Assembly (NCBI RefSeq): GCF_007970185.1
Contig: NZ_CP042431.1
Coordinates: 3,224,001 to 3,288,000 of the forward strand
From: Pseudobacter ginsenosidimutans
Lineage (GTDB): Bacteria > Bacteroidota > Bacteroidia > Chitinophagales > Chitinophagaceae
DNA length: 64,000 bases
Reading direction: 5' to 3'
A program made the position numbers and the translations under genes. Shown here one piece after another: positions 9,142 through 18,863 of this stretch. The stretch's first letter is position 1. The number at the start of each line of letters is the position of its first letter. The notes beneath the pieces were generated by a model. It had not been told where the DNA came from. It saw only the letters and a program-made list of their open reading frames with translations, and made no database searches.

Positions 9142-12100
9142 ATGAAAAAGATATTGCTCCGCATATCCCTCCCTGTTGTATTGTTATGTACCCTTGTTGC
9201 CGCATTGCAGGCGCAAACCATTCGTTATGTAAGACAGGGCGGCTCAGGCAATGGCTCCAGCTGGGCCAGTGCATCGGGGAATTTCCAGGCCATGATCGAT
9301 GCGTCTTCTGCCGGAGACCAGGTATGGGTGGCGGGAGGCGATTATCAAACGCCTGCCGGCTCGCCCTTCACTATGAAAGAAGGAGTGAAGATCTACGGAG
9401 GTTTCCCTAATACCGGAACACCAGCCTGGGCTAACAGGAATTTTACAACGAATATCACCCGCCTGTTGGGGGTTACAAACCCTTATACCGGTAACAGAGT
9501 AATTGAAAATCGAACTGCACTGACGGTTGCGGCTTTGCTGGACGGATTCACCATTACAAATGGGTATGTTGCCGGATCCAATCATGGTGGAGGAATTTCC
9601 AACATTGGAGCGTCCCCCACAATCAGTAATTGCATTATTACACAAAATGCGGCTGGAAGTGAAGGAGGCGGTTTGTATAATTTCGGCAGCAGCCCTGTTG
9701 TAACAAATTGTACATTTCTTTCCAATATCTCTGGTAAGGATAATAATGGGCAGGGCGGTGCTGTGGCCAATGTTTATGGAACGCCTGTATTCAATGATTG
9801 CGTGTTCCAGAATAATCGCGTTCTGACTGGGGGCGCGGGTACAGGAGGTGGTGGGATGTACAACAGCGAATCCAATCCTGTTCTGACTGGTTGTAAATTC
9901 TTCGGGAATAAAAGTTACGATGGTGGCGGGATGTTCAACTATAAATCGGGTGCTACCATCAGCAATACAGAATTCTCGGGAAATACGAGTGCATTGTACG
10001 GAGGAGCTCTTTATAATTATTCAAATGCCAATATCAAATTCAAAAACTGCAACTTCAACAATAACAATAGCGGTAATGGTGGTGCGATAGCCAACGGTTA
10101 TTTCAGCGAGCTGAGTTTGGAAAACTGTCTGCTTTTTGGCAACAGGGCGATAGGTGGAGGTGGAAGTGGTAACGGAGGAGCAATTCATAACCGGTATGCA
10201 AAATGCACTATCACCAGCAGCACTATCACGGGGAATATCGGTGAGTTGCGCGGTGGGGACATTTCAAGTGAAGAAGTATTTTCAAATTACACGGTGCCCT
10301 GCGTCGTTATTCATAACTCTATCCTCTATGCGAATAGTTCCGGTATAGATCTTTACAGGAATGTTGTACAGATCCATAACAGCATAATACAAGGACATAC
10401 TTCGGCAAGTAGCACAATTATAATAGAAAAAGTAAATACAATTGAAGGCCAGGATCCATTGTTCGTGAATGCGGCTAACGCAGTTGGTGCAGATGGGATC
10501 TGGGGTACAACCGATGATGGTTACAGGCTCCAGGTGCTCAGCCCAGCTGTAAATATGGGAAACAATACATTGCTTCCTGCCGGTGTGCTGACTGATTTTG
10601 CAGGAGCAACCCGTATTCAGGGTGGCACAATCGATATGGGCGCTTATGAAAGTTCACATGTCCTCAATTGCGGTTCAACTAAATTGTATGTAGATGGCAG
10701 TAAAGCCAGCTCCGGCACCGGAGCCAGCTGGGGTGAGGCTTTCAAAACAATGAGTGAAGCTATGCACAGGGCGCTCCAATGCAATAATGTTGCGGAGATC
10801 CATGTAGCAAAAGGAACTTATTATCCAACAGGAGATCAAAGCAGCATACTAAGAGACAGCAGCTTCCTCATTCCCGCGCGCGGTGGACTCAAGCTCTATG
10901 GTGGTTATCCTAATGGCGGCGGCACAAGGAACCCGGTAACTAACCCTACTGTTTTGAGCGGAGATATCGGCACTGCGGGATTTCATTACGACAACAGTTA
11001 TCATGTGCTGGTAATGACCGGATCATTGCCTGGCGCAGACAGCGTAGTAATTGATGGATTCACTGTTACCCGTGGTTATAGCGATGGCGGCACCAACTAC
11101 TACAATGATGTACTCACTAATCAGCATGAAGGTGGTGGCATCCTCTTACGCGTGAATCCGAATATTGGAAGCAAAGTGGCGATCCGGAATTGTAATGTGG
11201 TGAATAATCACGCAAATGGATTGGGCGGAGGTATCTATGTCTGGCAAACCACTCCTTCCATAATCAATTGTGTGATTGCAGACAATAGCAGTGGCAGTGA
11301 CGGCGGCGGATTGTACAACCAGGAAAGTGGCACCACGAGGCTGATCAATTGTGCGTTCATCAGAAACTCCTGTACCAATGGCGCAGCAATGTATAACAGA
11401 AATGCAGCCATCACCATCGTCAACAATACTATTTTCGGCAATACTGCCAGTGTTCAGGGAGGTGCAGTTCTTAATACTTTTCCTGGTTCCATTTCAATCC
11501 AGAATTCTATTGTATGGAATAATGGAAACAATAGCATTTCCGATGCAGCTACCCTGAATGCAGGTTACAGTAATATACAGCAGGCCAGCGGTGTGTATGC
11601 AGGCACGGGAAATATCAATGCTGATCCGTTATTTGTGAACAGTGCAAATGCTGCCGGAGCGGATGGTATCTGGCGTACAGCTGATGATGGGCTGAAATTG
11701 CAGAATGCCAGTACTTTGATCAATAATGGTAATCCTGATATTTCAGGACTCGGCCTCGATCCGTTTGACCTGCAGGGAACGGAGCGCGTACAACGTGGCA
11801 GGATCGATATGGGCGCTTATGAAAGTCCATTTATCCGCTGTGGAGAATACAATACTTTATATGTAGATGCTGCTGTAGCCCAGCCTGGAAATGGATCGAG
11901 CTGGGCAGCTGCTTTCAAAACACTGAAGGAAGCATTTGATGTATTGAATTCCTGTGCTACTATCAATACCATCATGGTTGCGGAAGGAACTTACTATCCC
12001 ACCAGTACAAACGACAGGGATGCTGCATTCCTGATACCTGCCCGGGGCAATGTTAAAATATATGGCGGATATGCCAGTGGTGGTGGGGCCAGGGATTTCA

Positions 12101-15100
12101 ACACGTATAAAACGATATTGAGTGGCGATATCGGAGCCGCTTCCAATATAGCTGATAACAGTTATCATATTATGGTGTTAGCGAATCTTGCATCCGGAAC
12201 AGATAGTGTGGTGCTGGATGGTTTCACTTTTACACAGGCGAATGGAGATGGAAGTGGAAGCAATACAATTAATGGAGTAGCGGTGGCGAGGAATACAGGC
12301 GGTGGTATATGTCTGATCAACAATGCCAATTACAAGACAATGATCCGTAATTGCCGTTCTGTCAATAACAGGGCCCTGCAGGGGGCAGGGATTTACTGTC
12401 TGGCAACTTCGCCATATATCGTCAGTACAATGTTGCAGGGGAATAGTTCCAGCGATAATGGCGGTGGCATCAGTATCTACAATTCCTCACAACCGGTGCT
12501 GATGAATGTTCTGATCTCCGGGAACCGCGCCGGATATGGAGCAGCAGTTTTCAATGATAACAGCAATCCTTATATCATTAACTGTACCATTACAGACAAC
12601 TGGGCGGCTGGTGATGCAGGTGGATTTTATAACAGGCTCGGTATTGCCGAACTTACCTTCCGCAATTCAGTAGTCTATGGAAACAGGAATGGCGGTGGAG
12701 CAATTTCCAATATTCTCAATACCCAGGGTGGTAAGTCGAACTTCACTTATAGTTTGATCGAAACTGCTTCCGTAGCCTGGGAAGCCGCATTGGGAACAGA
12801 TAATGGGAATAATCTGTTTGGGGATCCTGAGTTTGTGGAAAGGATAAATCCTACAACCGCCAATACACCTCATACTTCAGGTAATTACCAGGCGCAGGCA
12901 GGCAGTTCGCTGATTGATGGAGGAAGTTCTGTTCTGTTGCCAGCCGGTAGCTGGAATGATATAACCGGAGTGCCGAGAACGCTGCAGGCTTACCCTGATA
13001 TCGGAGCGTATGAAAGTCCTTTTTTCAATTGCGATATCTTGAAGATCGACAGCAGTAAAACGAATGTGCTATGTTATGGAGCTGCTACAGGTAAAGCATC
13101 TGTACTTATGCTGCGCGGGAAAAGTCCATTCACTTATGCGTGGAGCAATGGTGCTGCAACAGCGGCAATCAGTAACCTGGCAGCGGGTGATTATTCTGTT
13201 ACAGTTACAGATGCGAATGGATGCAGTATTTCTAAAACGATCTCCATTGCGCAGCCAGCTGCACCACTTGATGCTACAGTAATTCTCAATAATGTAAAAT
13301 GTTTTGGGAACAGCGAAGGCAGTGCGTCTCTCACGGTAAGCGGAGGTCAGGCTCCTTACCAGTACAGCTGGTCAAATGGCAGTACAGCTTCCGCCATCAG
13401 CAATCTGCCTGCTGGTGTATATGATTGCACAATTAAAGATGCCAATGGATGCAGCATTGTAAAATCGGTAACGATTACGCAACCTGCTGCTGCATTGAAT
13501 CTGAATATCACCAAAACAGATATTGTGTGTAACGGTCAGAATACTGGTATAGCCAATGCAGTTATTTCGGGTGGTGCACTGCCATACACTTATGAATGGA
13601 ACAATAATGCAACTACTTCTTCGCTGACTGGTTTGGCTGCAGGAACCTATACCTGTACTGTAACGGATGGCAATGGGTGTATTGTCAGCAAATCGATCAG
13701 CATTGTTGAACCCGCTGCATTGAGTGTTGCCAATGTAGTGGCAAATGTCAGCTGCTTAGGCGCTAATAATGGAAAGATCGAATTGACCCCTGCTGGAGGA
13801 ACAGGTAGTTACAGTTATAGCTGGAACAACGGCGAAACCAGTAGCAGCCTGAATAATTTGGCACCGGGCACATATTCCTGCATAATAAAAGATGCTGCCA
13901 ACTGTCAGGCATCAGCTTCATTTACCATCACGCAACCGGCAGCTGCCCTTTCGGTTACCACCAATCAATCGGGTGTTATCTGCTATGGCAGTAATGCCGG
14001 ATATGCCGGAGTGGTTGCCAGTGGTGGTACTGCTCCATATAATTATCTATGGTCGAATGGAGCTTCAACAGCATCTGTAAATAATTTGAGTGCCGGCACC
14101 TATTCCTGTACCGTTTCAGATGCTGCGGGATGTACTGATATGAGTGTTTTCACCATCACGCAAAACACTGCCATTACGCTTGACGGAACAGTAACACAGG
14201 TTGCCTGTTACAATAGCAATACCGGCTCTGTGAGTGTGGCGGCAAGCGGAGGAATTGCTCCATATAATTACTTGTGGTCAACTGGTAGTACTGCAGATGC
14301 TGTTTCAGGGCTTACTGCCGGGATCCATACCTGTACCGTTACAGATGCTGCCGGATGTTCAGCTTCAAAAACGTTTACCATCGCTCAACCCGCAACAGCT
14401 TTGATGGTAACAGTTGGCAAAACAGATATTGCATGTTTCAACGCTGGTGACGGAAAAGCTTCAGTGATAGTCTCCGGTGGCCTTGCTCCCTATACATATT
14501 CATGGAGCAATGGAGGAAGTTCTGCACAGATCGAAAACCTGGTTGCAGGAGACTATAACTGTACCATCACTGATAACTATGGCTGCACTAAAGTTGTACA
14601 GGTATCAATTATCCAGCCTGCTCAGGGACTGACGCTCAGCATTCAAAAAACTGATGTGTCCTGTAATACCGGGAATAACGGATCTGCAACAGCGAATGTA
14701 AGCGGAGGCACTCCTCCTTACAGCTATTCATGGAGTAACGGGGGGAATGCCTATTATGTTTCAGCGTTGTTTGCAGGAACTTTTTCCTGTACCGTTACAG
14801 ATGCACTTGGCTGTAAAGCATCAGAAACTATTACTGTTTCAGAGCCTGATCCTCTCGTTTTGAACCCTTCAACAACCAATGTGTTGTGTTACGGGGCAAA
14901 TAATGGAACTGCAGCTGTAAATGTTACTGGCGGTACATCTCCCTATACTTATAACTGGGATAATGGGGCTGAGAGTGCAGCTATCAGTAATCTGGCTCCC
15001 CGCCTGTATTTTGTTGATGTAAGAGATGCTAACGGATGCCGCAAATGGGAGTACCTGAACATTCTTCAGCCTGCTGCATTAAATGCACAGGTGATTTCGT

Positions 15101-17748
15101 TGAACAATGTGTTTTGTGGTTTAGATAATACCGGAGAGGCATTGTTGCAAGTTTCAGGTGGCATAGCGCCATATGATTATCTCTGGTCCAATGGCAGTAC
15201 TGCTGCATTTGTTCAGGGGCTTGCTGTGGGTGATCATTCCTGTGTGATCACTGACGCCAATGGATGTGTGGTGAACAAACAGGTTACCATCAATAATCTT
15301 GTACTGAGTGGGAACAAAATATTTGTAGACAAATCTGTGGCTGTTTCAGGAAATGGCAGCAGCTGGAGCCAGGCATTTAAACATTTGAGCGATGCATTCA
15401 AAGCAGCTGCTTCCTGTAGCGGTATCGATAGTATTTTGGTGGCCAAAGGAACCTATACCCCATTGGGCGGATCCGCAACTGGGAACAGAGACAGTGCCTT
15501 CCTGTTCAGACAAAGTGGTGGACTGAAACTGATCGGCGGCTATCCTTCGGGAGGCGGCTTGCGTGATATCGATGCGAACGCCACTGTATTGAGCGGTGAG
15601 ATCAGGAATCCCGGTAATGGAGATAATTCGCACCATGTACTGGTGATTGCAGGTATTAGCTCAGCTTCGGATAGTATTGTGATAGATGGAGTGTCTGTCA
15701 TTCGTGGATATGGAGGAAATGGAGCAAATTATTTTTACAATGGAGTGGAGTTGTCCAATAGCAATGGTATGGGTCTTTATCTTGTCAACAATAATATCGA
15801 AGCAGGAAAGATCGCTATCAGGAATTGTCGATTTGCTGATCATTTTACTTTTGGCTCAGGCGCTGCCATTCATAACGAACAATCTGCGCCTTCGGTTATA
15901 CATTGTAGTTTCTCCGGTAATATTGCTGTGTATGGGCAGGGAGGAGCTATTATGAACCAGCAATCGCCCAAAACCCTAATTGCTAATTGTGAATTTTCCA
16001 ATAATGAGGCATCATCGGGTGGCGCCATTTATAATTCACAAAACTCAGATGCAAAGATCGATCAATGCCGTTTCCTTGATAATACCGCCAGCTTTGGAGG
16101 AGCTATAGGCAACGAGCATTCAGCACCTGTAATCACAAATTGTTTCATTGCCGGTAATAAATCAGGTAATACCCTTGGCGGCGCAGGTATCGGAAATAAT
16201 AATGCTTCGCCGGTAATCATCAACACACATTTCATCAGGAACATAGCCACCAATGGTTATGGTGGCGGACTGTCCAATTTCATTAATTCAACTGCAACTG
16301 TTACCAATTGTAATTTTTACGGGAATGAAGGAACGGGAGGCACAGGTGCGATCTATAATTATGGAAGTCATCTTACAATCAGGAACAGCATATCTTATGG
16401 AAACGACGGTGGCATTACAAATGATAATGGCTCCACCACCAGTGCAAGCTATAGTCTGATTGAATACTGGAGTGGCGGAGGTACCGGCAATCTGAATTCC
16501 TCTCTGGATCCGATGTATGTAGCTCCAGTATATACTGCACCTTATACGCAGGGCGATTTTCGTCTCAAAACCTGCAGCCCAGCTATCAATGCCGGTACAA
16601 CCGATACTACAGGACTAAATCTGCCAATTTATGAGGTAGCTATTGGTTTACCGCGCATTCAGCTGGGCCGGATCGACCTTGGTCCGCATGAGGCTAACAG
16701 TTATACCGATGCCAATGCTGCTTCCATCCCGTCAACAGCTGCATCAGGTACTGCCTTCCAGTTGAAGGATAATACAACATGGTATGGTACCGATTGTACC
16801 ACGCTGATTGCAGCAGTCACCGGCAGCGGCTCCAATCCGGTAAGCGGTATCACAACTGCTTCCGTGGATATGGAAGCAAACCTGTTACCCGGATTTGTAA
16901 GCCGTTATTATGAAATTGAACCGGAACAAAATGGTGGTTCATCTTCCGGTACCATCACTTTGTATTTTTCACAGTCAGAGTTCAGTGCCTACAATACCGC
17001 CAACAACGGAACCAATAAATTGCCGTTACCTGATAAAGATGATCCTGAAATGAATGATGATTTTGTCAATATCAGGATCCGTAAGGTGTCTGGTGCCGTA
17101 TCAACTACCGTTATCCCTCATACGATAAACTGGAATGCATCCCGGGAGCGCTGGGAGCTGAGCTTTGACGTAACCAGTTTCAGTAAATTCTATGTGTTCA
17201 CTGAAAACAATGCAGCACTGCCACTCCGTTTGCTGAGTTTTGCTGTAAGAGAAGAAAACTGTACAGCAAAACTGAGCTGGACAACGGCTGAAGAAACTGG
17301 CGTTTCTCATTTTGAGGTGGAGCAAAGTACAGATGGTACTCACTGGAGTTTCATATCGAAACTGAAAGCTAACAATACAACCGGAGAGCATAAGTACAAT
17401 GCAGAAGTAAACATCGATGTACAAATGAATTTCTATCGGCTTAAAATGGTGGATATAGATGGAACAACCACATATAGCAAAATTGTCAGACTTACTGCTC
17501 CTGCGGGCTGTAGCGCACGAAAGATCAAACTCTTCCCCAACCCGGCAGATAATATTATTTACCTGGAAAAAGCAAACCCGGGTGATCAGTATACGGTGTA
17601 CGATAATGCGGGAAGAATAGTATTGCAGGGCAGGATCAGTAAAGCTGTTCAGGATATCAATGTAGCCAACCTTGTGATGGGAATGTATACCGTAACGGTG
17701 GTTAACAGGACTGGAGGTATTCAGGCATTTAAGTTTGTAAAGAGATAA
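9142..17748 (+). CDS. Giant T9SS-secreted mosaic protein: beta-helix modules, SprB repeats, T9SS type A sorting domain
   Basis: 2,868 residues from ATG 9142 (MKKILLRISLPVVLL, signal ending LQAQ); the in-frame ATG 9115 would add nine residues before the signal peptide. Layout: three right-handed beta-helix modules (about residues 29-510, 515-905, 906-1295), each opening with a Y-V-D/R...GNGSSW...F-K segment and filled with GG-rich rungs such as GGGLYNF; ten SprB repeats (about 1297-2053); a fourth beta-helix module (about 2059-2530); a linker; and a C-terminal T9SS type A sorting domain (about 2795-2868, IKLFPNPADNIIYLE). It should be exported by Sec, then the T9SS, and displayed or released as an adhesin- or SprB-like surface protein. 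The strand-rich modules could bind or depolymerise polysaccharide, but no lyase catalytic set was recognised. Confidence 0.88.
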   Translation: MKKILLRISLPVVLLCTLVAALQAQTIRYVRQGGSGNGSSWASASGNFQAMIDASSAGDQVWVAGGDYQTPAGSPFTMKEGVKIYGGFPNTGTPAWANRNFTTNITRLLGVTNPYTGNRVIENRTALTVAALLDGFTITNGYVAGSNHGGGISNIGASPTISNCIITQNAAGSEGGGLYNFGSSPVVTNCTFLSNISGKDNNGQGGAVANVYGTPVFNDCVFQNNRVLTGGAGTGGGGMYNSESNPVLTGCKFFGNKSYDGGGMFNYKSGATISNTEFSGNTSALYGGALYNYSNANIKFKNCNFNNNNSGNGGAIANGYFSELSLENCLLFGNRAIGGGGSGNGGAIHNRYAKCTITSSTITGNIGELRGGDISSEEVFSNYTVPCVVIHNSILYANSSGIDLYRNVVQIHNSIIQGHTSASSTIIIEKVNTIEGQDPLFVNAANAVGADGIWGTTDDGYRLQVLSPAVNMGNNTLLPAGVLTDFAGATRIQGGTIDMGAYESSHVLNCGSTKLYVDGSKASSGTGASWGEAFKTMSEAMHRALQCNNVAEIHVAKGTYYPTGDQSSILRDSSFLIPARGGLKLYGGYPNGGGTRNPVTNPTVLSGDIGTAGFHYDNSYHVLVMTGSLPGADSVVIDGFTVTRGYSDGGTNYYNDVLTNQHEGGGILLRVNPNIGSKVAIRNCNVVNNHANGLGGGIYVWQTTPSIINCVIADNSSGSDGGGLYNQESGTTRLINCAFIRNSCTNGAAMYNRNAAITIVNNTIFGNTASVQGGAVLNTFPGSISIQNSIVWNNGNNSISDAATLNAGYSNIQQASGVYAGTGNINADPLFVNSANAAGADGIWRTADDGLKLQNASTLINNGNPDISGLGLDPFDLQGTERVQRGRIDMGAYESPFIRCGEYNTLYVDAAVAQPGNGSSWAAAFKTLKEAFDVLNSCATINTIMVAEGTYYPTSTNDRDAAFLIPARGNVKIYGGYASGGGARDFNTYKTILSGDIGAASNIADNSYHIMVLANLASGTDSVVLDGFTFTQANGDGSGSNTINGVAVARNTGGGICLINNANYKTMIRNCRSVNNRALQGAGIYCLATSPYIVSTMLQGNSSSDNGGGISIYNSSQPVLMNVLISGNRAGYGAAVFNDNSNPYIINCTITDNWAAGDAGGFYNRLGIAELTFRNSVVYGNRNGGGAISNILNTQGGKSNFTYSLIETASVAWEAALGTDNGNNLFGDPEFVERINPTTANTPHTSGNYQAQAGSSLIDGGSSVLLPAGSWNDITGVPRTLQAYPDIGAYESPFFNCDILKIDSSKTNVLCYGAATGKASVLMLRGKSPFTYAWSNGAATAAISNLAAGDYSVTVTDANGCSISKTISIAQPAAPLDATVILNNVKCFGNSEGSASLTVSGGQAPYQYSWSNGSTASAISNLPAGVYDCTIKDANGCSIVKSVTITQPAAALNLNITKTDIVCNGQNTGIANAVISGGALPYTYEWNNNATTSSLTGLAAGTYTCTVTDGNGCIVSKSISIVEPAALSVANVVANVSCLGANNGKIELTPAGGTGSYSYSWNNGETSSSLNNLAPGTYSCIIKDAANCQASASFTITQPAAALSVTTNQSGVICYGSNAGYAGVVASGGTAPYNYLWSNGASTASVNNLSAGTYSCTVSDAAGCTDMSVFTITQNTAITLDGTVTQVACYNSNTGSVSVAASGGIAPYNYLWSTGSTADAVSGLTAGIHTCTVTDAAGCSASKTFTIAQPATALMVTVGKTDIACFNAGDGKASVIVSGGLAPYTYSWSNGGSSAQIENLVAGDYNCTITDNYGCTKVVQVSIIQPAQGLTLSIQKTDVSCNTGNNGSATANVSGGTPPYSYSWSNGGNAYYVSALFAGTFSCTVTDALGCKASETITVSEPDPLVLNPSTTNVLCYGANNGTAAVNVTGGTSPYTYNWDNGAESAAISNLAPRLYFVDVRDANGCRKWEYLNILQPAALNAQVISLNNVFCGLDNTGEALLQVSGGIAPYDYLWSNGSTAAFVQGLAVGDHSCVITDANGCVVNKQVTINNLVLSGNKIFVDKSVAVSGNGSSWSQAFKHLSDAFKAAASCSGIDSILVAKGTYTPLGGSATGNRDSAFLFRQSGGLKLIGGYPSGGGLRDIDANATVLSGEIRNPGNGDNSHHVLVIAGISSASDSIVIDGVSVIRGYGGNGANYFYNGVELSNSNGMGLYLVNNNIEAGKIAIRNCRFADHFTFGSGAAIHNEQSAPSVIHCSFSGNIAVYGQGGAIMNQQSPKTLIANCEFSNNEASSGGAIYNSQNSDAKIDQCRFLDNTASFGGAIGNEHSAPVITNCFIAGNKSGNTLGGAGIGNNNASPVIINTHFIRNIATNGYGGGLSNFINSTATVTNCNFYGNEGTGGTGAIYNYGSHLTIRNSISYGNDGGITNDNGSTTSASYSLIEYWSGGGTGNLNSSLDPMYVAPVYTAPYTQGDFRLKTCSPAINAGTTDTTGLNLPIYEVAIGLPRIQLGRIDLGPHEANSYTDANAASIPSTAASGTAFQLKDNTTWYGTDCTTLIAAVTGSGSNPVSGITTASVDMEANLLPGFVSRYYEIEPEQNGGSSSGTITLYFSQSEFSAYNTANNGTNKLPLPDKDDPEMNDDFVNIRIRKVSGAVSTTVIPHTINWNASRERWELSFDVTSFSKFYVFTENNAALPLRLLSFAVREENCTAKLSWTTAEETGVSHFEVEQSTDGTHWSFISKLKANNTTGEHKYNAEVNIDVQMNFYRLKMVDIDGTTTYSKIVRLTAPAGCSARKIKLFPNPADNIIYLEKANPGDQYTVYDNAGRIVLQGRISKAVQDINVANLVMGMYTVTVVNRTGGIQAFKFVKR
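13030..15300 (+). repeat. Ten tandem SprB-type repeats within the giant protein gene
   Basis: Ten copies of about 75 codons each encode the SprB repeat: a C-x-G/N-x-x-x-G core, then PYxYxWSNG, L-x-A-G-x-Y/F-x-C-T/V and a final T-x-x-Q/E-P. Examples are APYNYLWSNGASTASVNNLS and SPYTYNWDNGAESAAISNLA. The copies have diverged at the nucleotide level, so this is an old protein repeat and not a recent DNA satellite. Confidence 0.85.
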
Positions 17749-17768
17749 AGATGGTTATATAGATCCCG

Positions 17769-17812
17769 CTGCCAGTTCATTATTTGATCTCGATCAAATA
17801 ATGAACTGGCAG
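17769..17812. promoter_or_regulatory. Perfect 20-bp inverted repeat with an FNR-like core
   Basis: Positions 17769-17788 are exactly complementary to 17793-17812 around a 4-nt centre (CTCG). The centre of the dyad is TTTGATctcgATCAAA (17783-17798), an exact match to the FNR-type box TTGAT-N4-ATCAA. It lies 20 bp after the giant gene and 116 bp before the AraC gene. No T run follows on either strand, so it is a poor classical terminator; it could be an operator, an mRNA 3'-end hairpin, or both. The Crp/Fnr gene at 8256 is a candidate binder. Confidence 0.55.
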
Positions 17813-17927
17813 TAAGGGGCGAAAGTATATCTGCCTTTTCCGATGGAACAATAAAGACGACTGGGGCATCTGGGTAATATCGGGATTTGCGTTTGTAAGT
17901 CCCGGATTTCGTTATTTTTATTACGAG

Positions 17928-18755
17928 ATGAATGTTGCATTTCACAAGGTACATCCCGCCCTCAGTCAATTCGTAGAGGTGATCATGTGCGTCAACAGAG
18001 GCGTTGATGATGCCGGAGAATTTTTGCAAACCAGCCTGCCCAATCATGAATGCTTCCTGAGTTTTGAATATGAGACTGACTTTATGGTAAGGACCGTAAA
18101 GACGAATGGATTTGTTGAGGCGCATACAACCACTATCATCCCCCCGCAATTAGACAAAACTGAATTGAAAGGAAAGACCATGAAAGCGATCATGGTCAAA
18201 TTCAGACATGGCGGTTTTTTCAGGCTGTTCAAAATTCCTATGCCGCTTTTTAAAAATGACTGCTACAACGCAAGAGATGTGCTGAATAAGGATTTTGGAG
18301 ATCTTTTTGAACAGATTCTCAATGCTGAGCCGCTGGCCGAAAAAATTAACCTGGTGGAATTATTCCTGCTGGCCAGGGTTGCCAATGCAACACCGGTGCA
18401 GCCAATTGATTATGCCTTTGAAAAATTGCTGTGCAGCAACGGCAATATTCCCATCCATGATATCGCCTCTATTGCCTGCATGAGTATCCGGCAATTGCAA
18501 AGAAGGTTCCTGGATCATTTCGGTATGTCGCCCAAGCACTATTCGAAACTGGTGCGATTTACTACAGCTTACCGGATGAGGACTTCACTTCCTCAATTGA
18601 CATGGAGTGAGATCTCCATGCGTTGTGGCTATTATGATCAAATGCATCTGATCCGCGATTTCAGAACTTTCGCTGCATTCAATCCGGGCGAGCTGGATAT
18701 GAATGGCAATTCCTCTAGTATGCTGCTCTTTCCTGACCATTCACTACAGGGATAA
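17928..18755 (+). CDS. AraC-family transcriptional regulator (upstream of the CDCL cassette)
   Basis: 275 residues. The N-terminal ~150 residues resemble the DUF6597-type sensor region of Bacteroidota AraC proteins (MNVAFHKVHPALSQFVEVIM; a conserved F-R-H-G-G-F-F-R-L-F segment). The C-terminal region is a double helix-turn-helix: IPIHDIASIACMSIRQLQRR, then WSEISMRCGYYDQMHLIRDF. It lies 108 bp upstream of, and in the same direction as, the cytolysin-like gene, so it may control that cassette. A perfect FNR-like palindrome lies 116 bp upstream of its start. A weak 6-bp hairpin overlaps its stop codon but has no T tail. The family is certain; the regulon and effector are not. Confidence 0.88.
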   Translation: MNVAFHKVHPALSQFVEVIMCVNRGVDDAGEFLQTSLPNHECFLSFEYETDFMVRTVKTNGFVEAHTTTIIPPQLDKTELKGKTMKAIMVKFRHGGFFRLFKIPMPLFKNDCYNARDVLNKDFGDLFEQILNAEPLAEKINLVELFLLARVANATPVQPIDYAFEKLLCSNGNIPIHDIASIACMSIRQLQRRFLDHFGMSPKHYSKLVRFTTAYRMRTSLPQLTWSEISMRCGYYDQMHLIRDFRTFAAFNPGELDMNGNSSSMLLFPDHSLQG

Positions 18756-18813
18756 CAATCCCTGATTCCCAAACTTGTCGCGTTTGTACTATCTCCCTGG
18801 CACGATTTGCGCA

Positions 18814-18821
18814 TACTTTTG
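18814..18821 (+). promoter_or_regulatory. Candidate -7 promoter box for the CDCL cassette
   Basis: TACTTTTG matches the Bacteroidota -7 consensus TAnnTTTG. It would place transcription start near 18827, giving about a 37-nt leader before ATG 18864. No TTTG is present at the usual spacing for the -33 box (the nearest, 18783-18786, is 27 nt away), so this is a partial match. Confidence 0.4.
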
Positions 18822-18863
18822 GCGCAGACATTTCTATTTATCAAAGTTGAAGTTTCATACCAT

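Noticed and set aside
13030-15300. Regular repeats considered as a CRISPR or DNA satellite.
   Set aside because: Period is about 225 bp, conserved in protein (SprB) and not in nucleotide sequence; no short direct repeats with unique spacers.
18747-18764. Hairpin CAGGGA/TCCCTG over the AraC stop codon as a terminator.
   Set aside because: Only 6 bp of stem with no T run; too weak to support.
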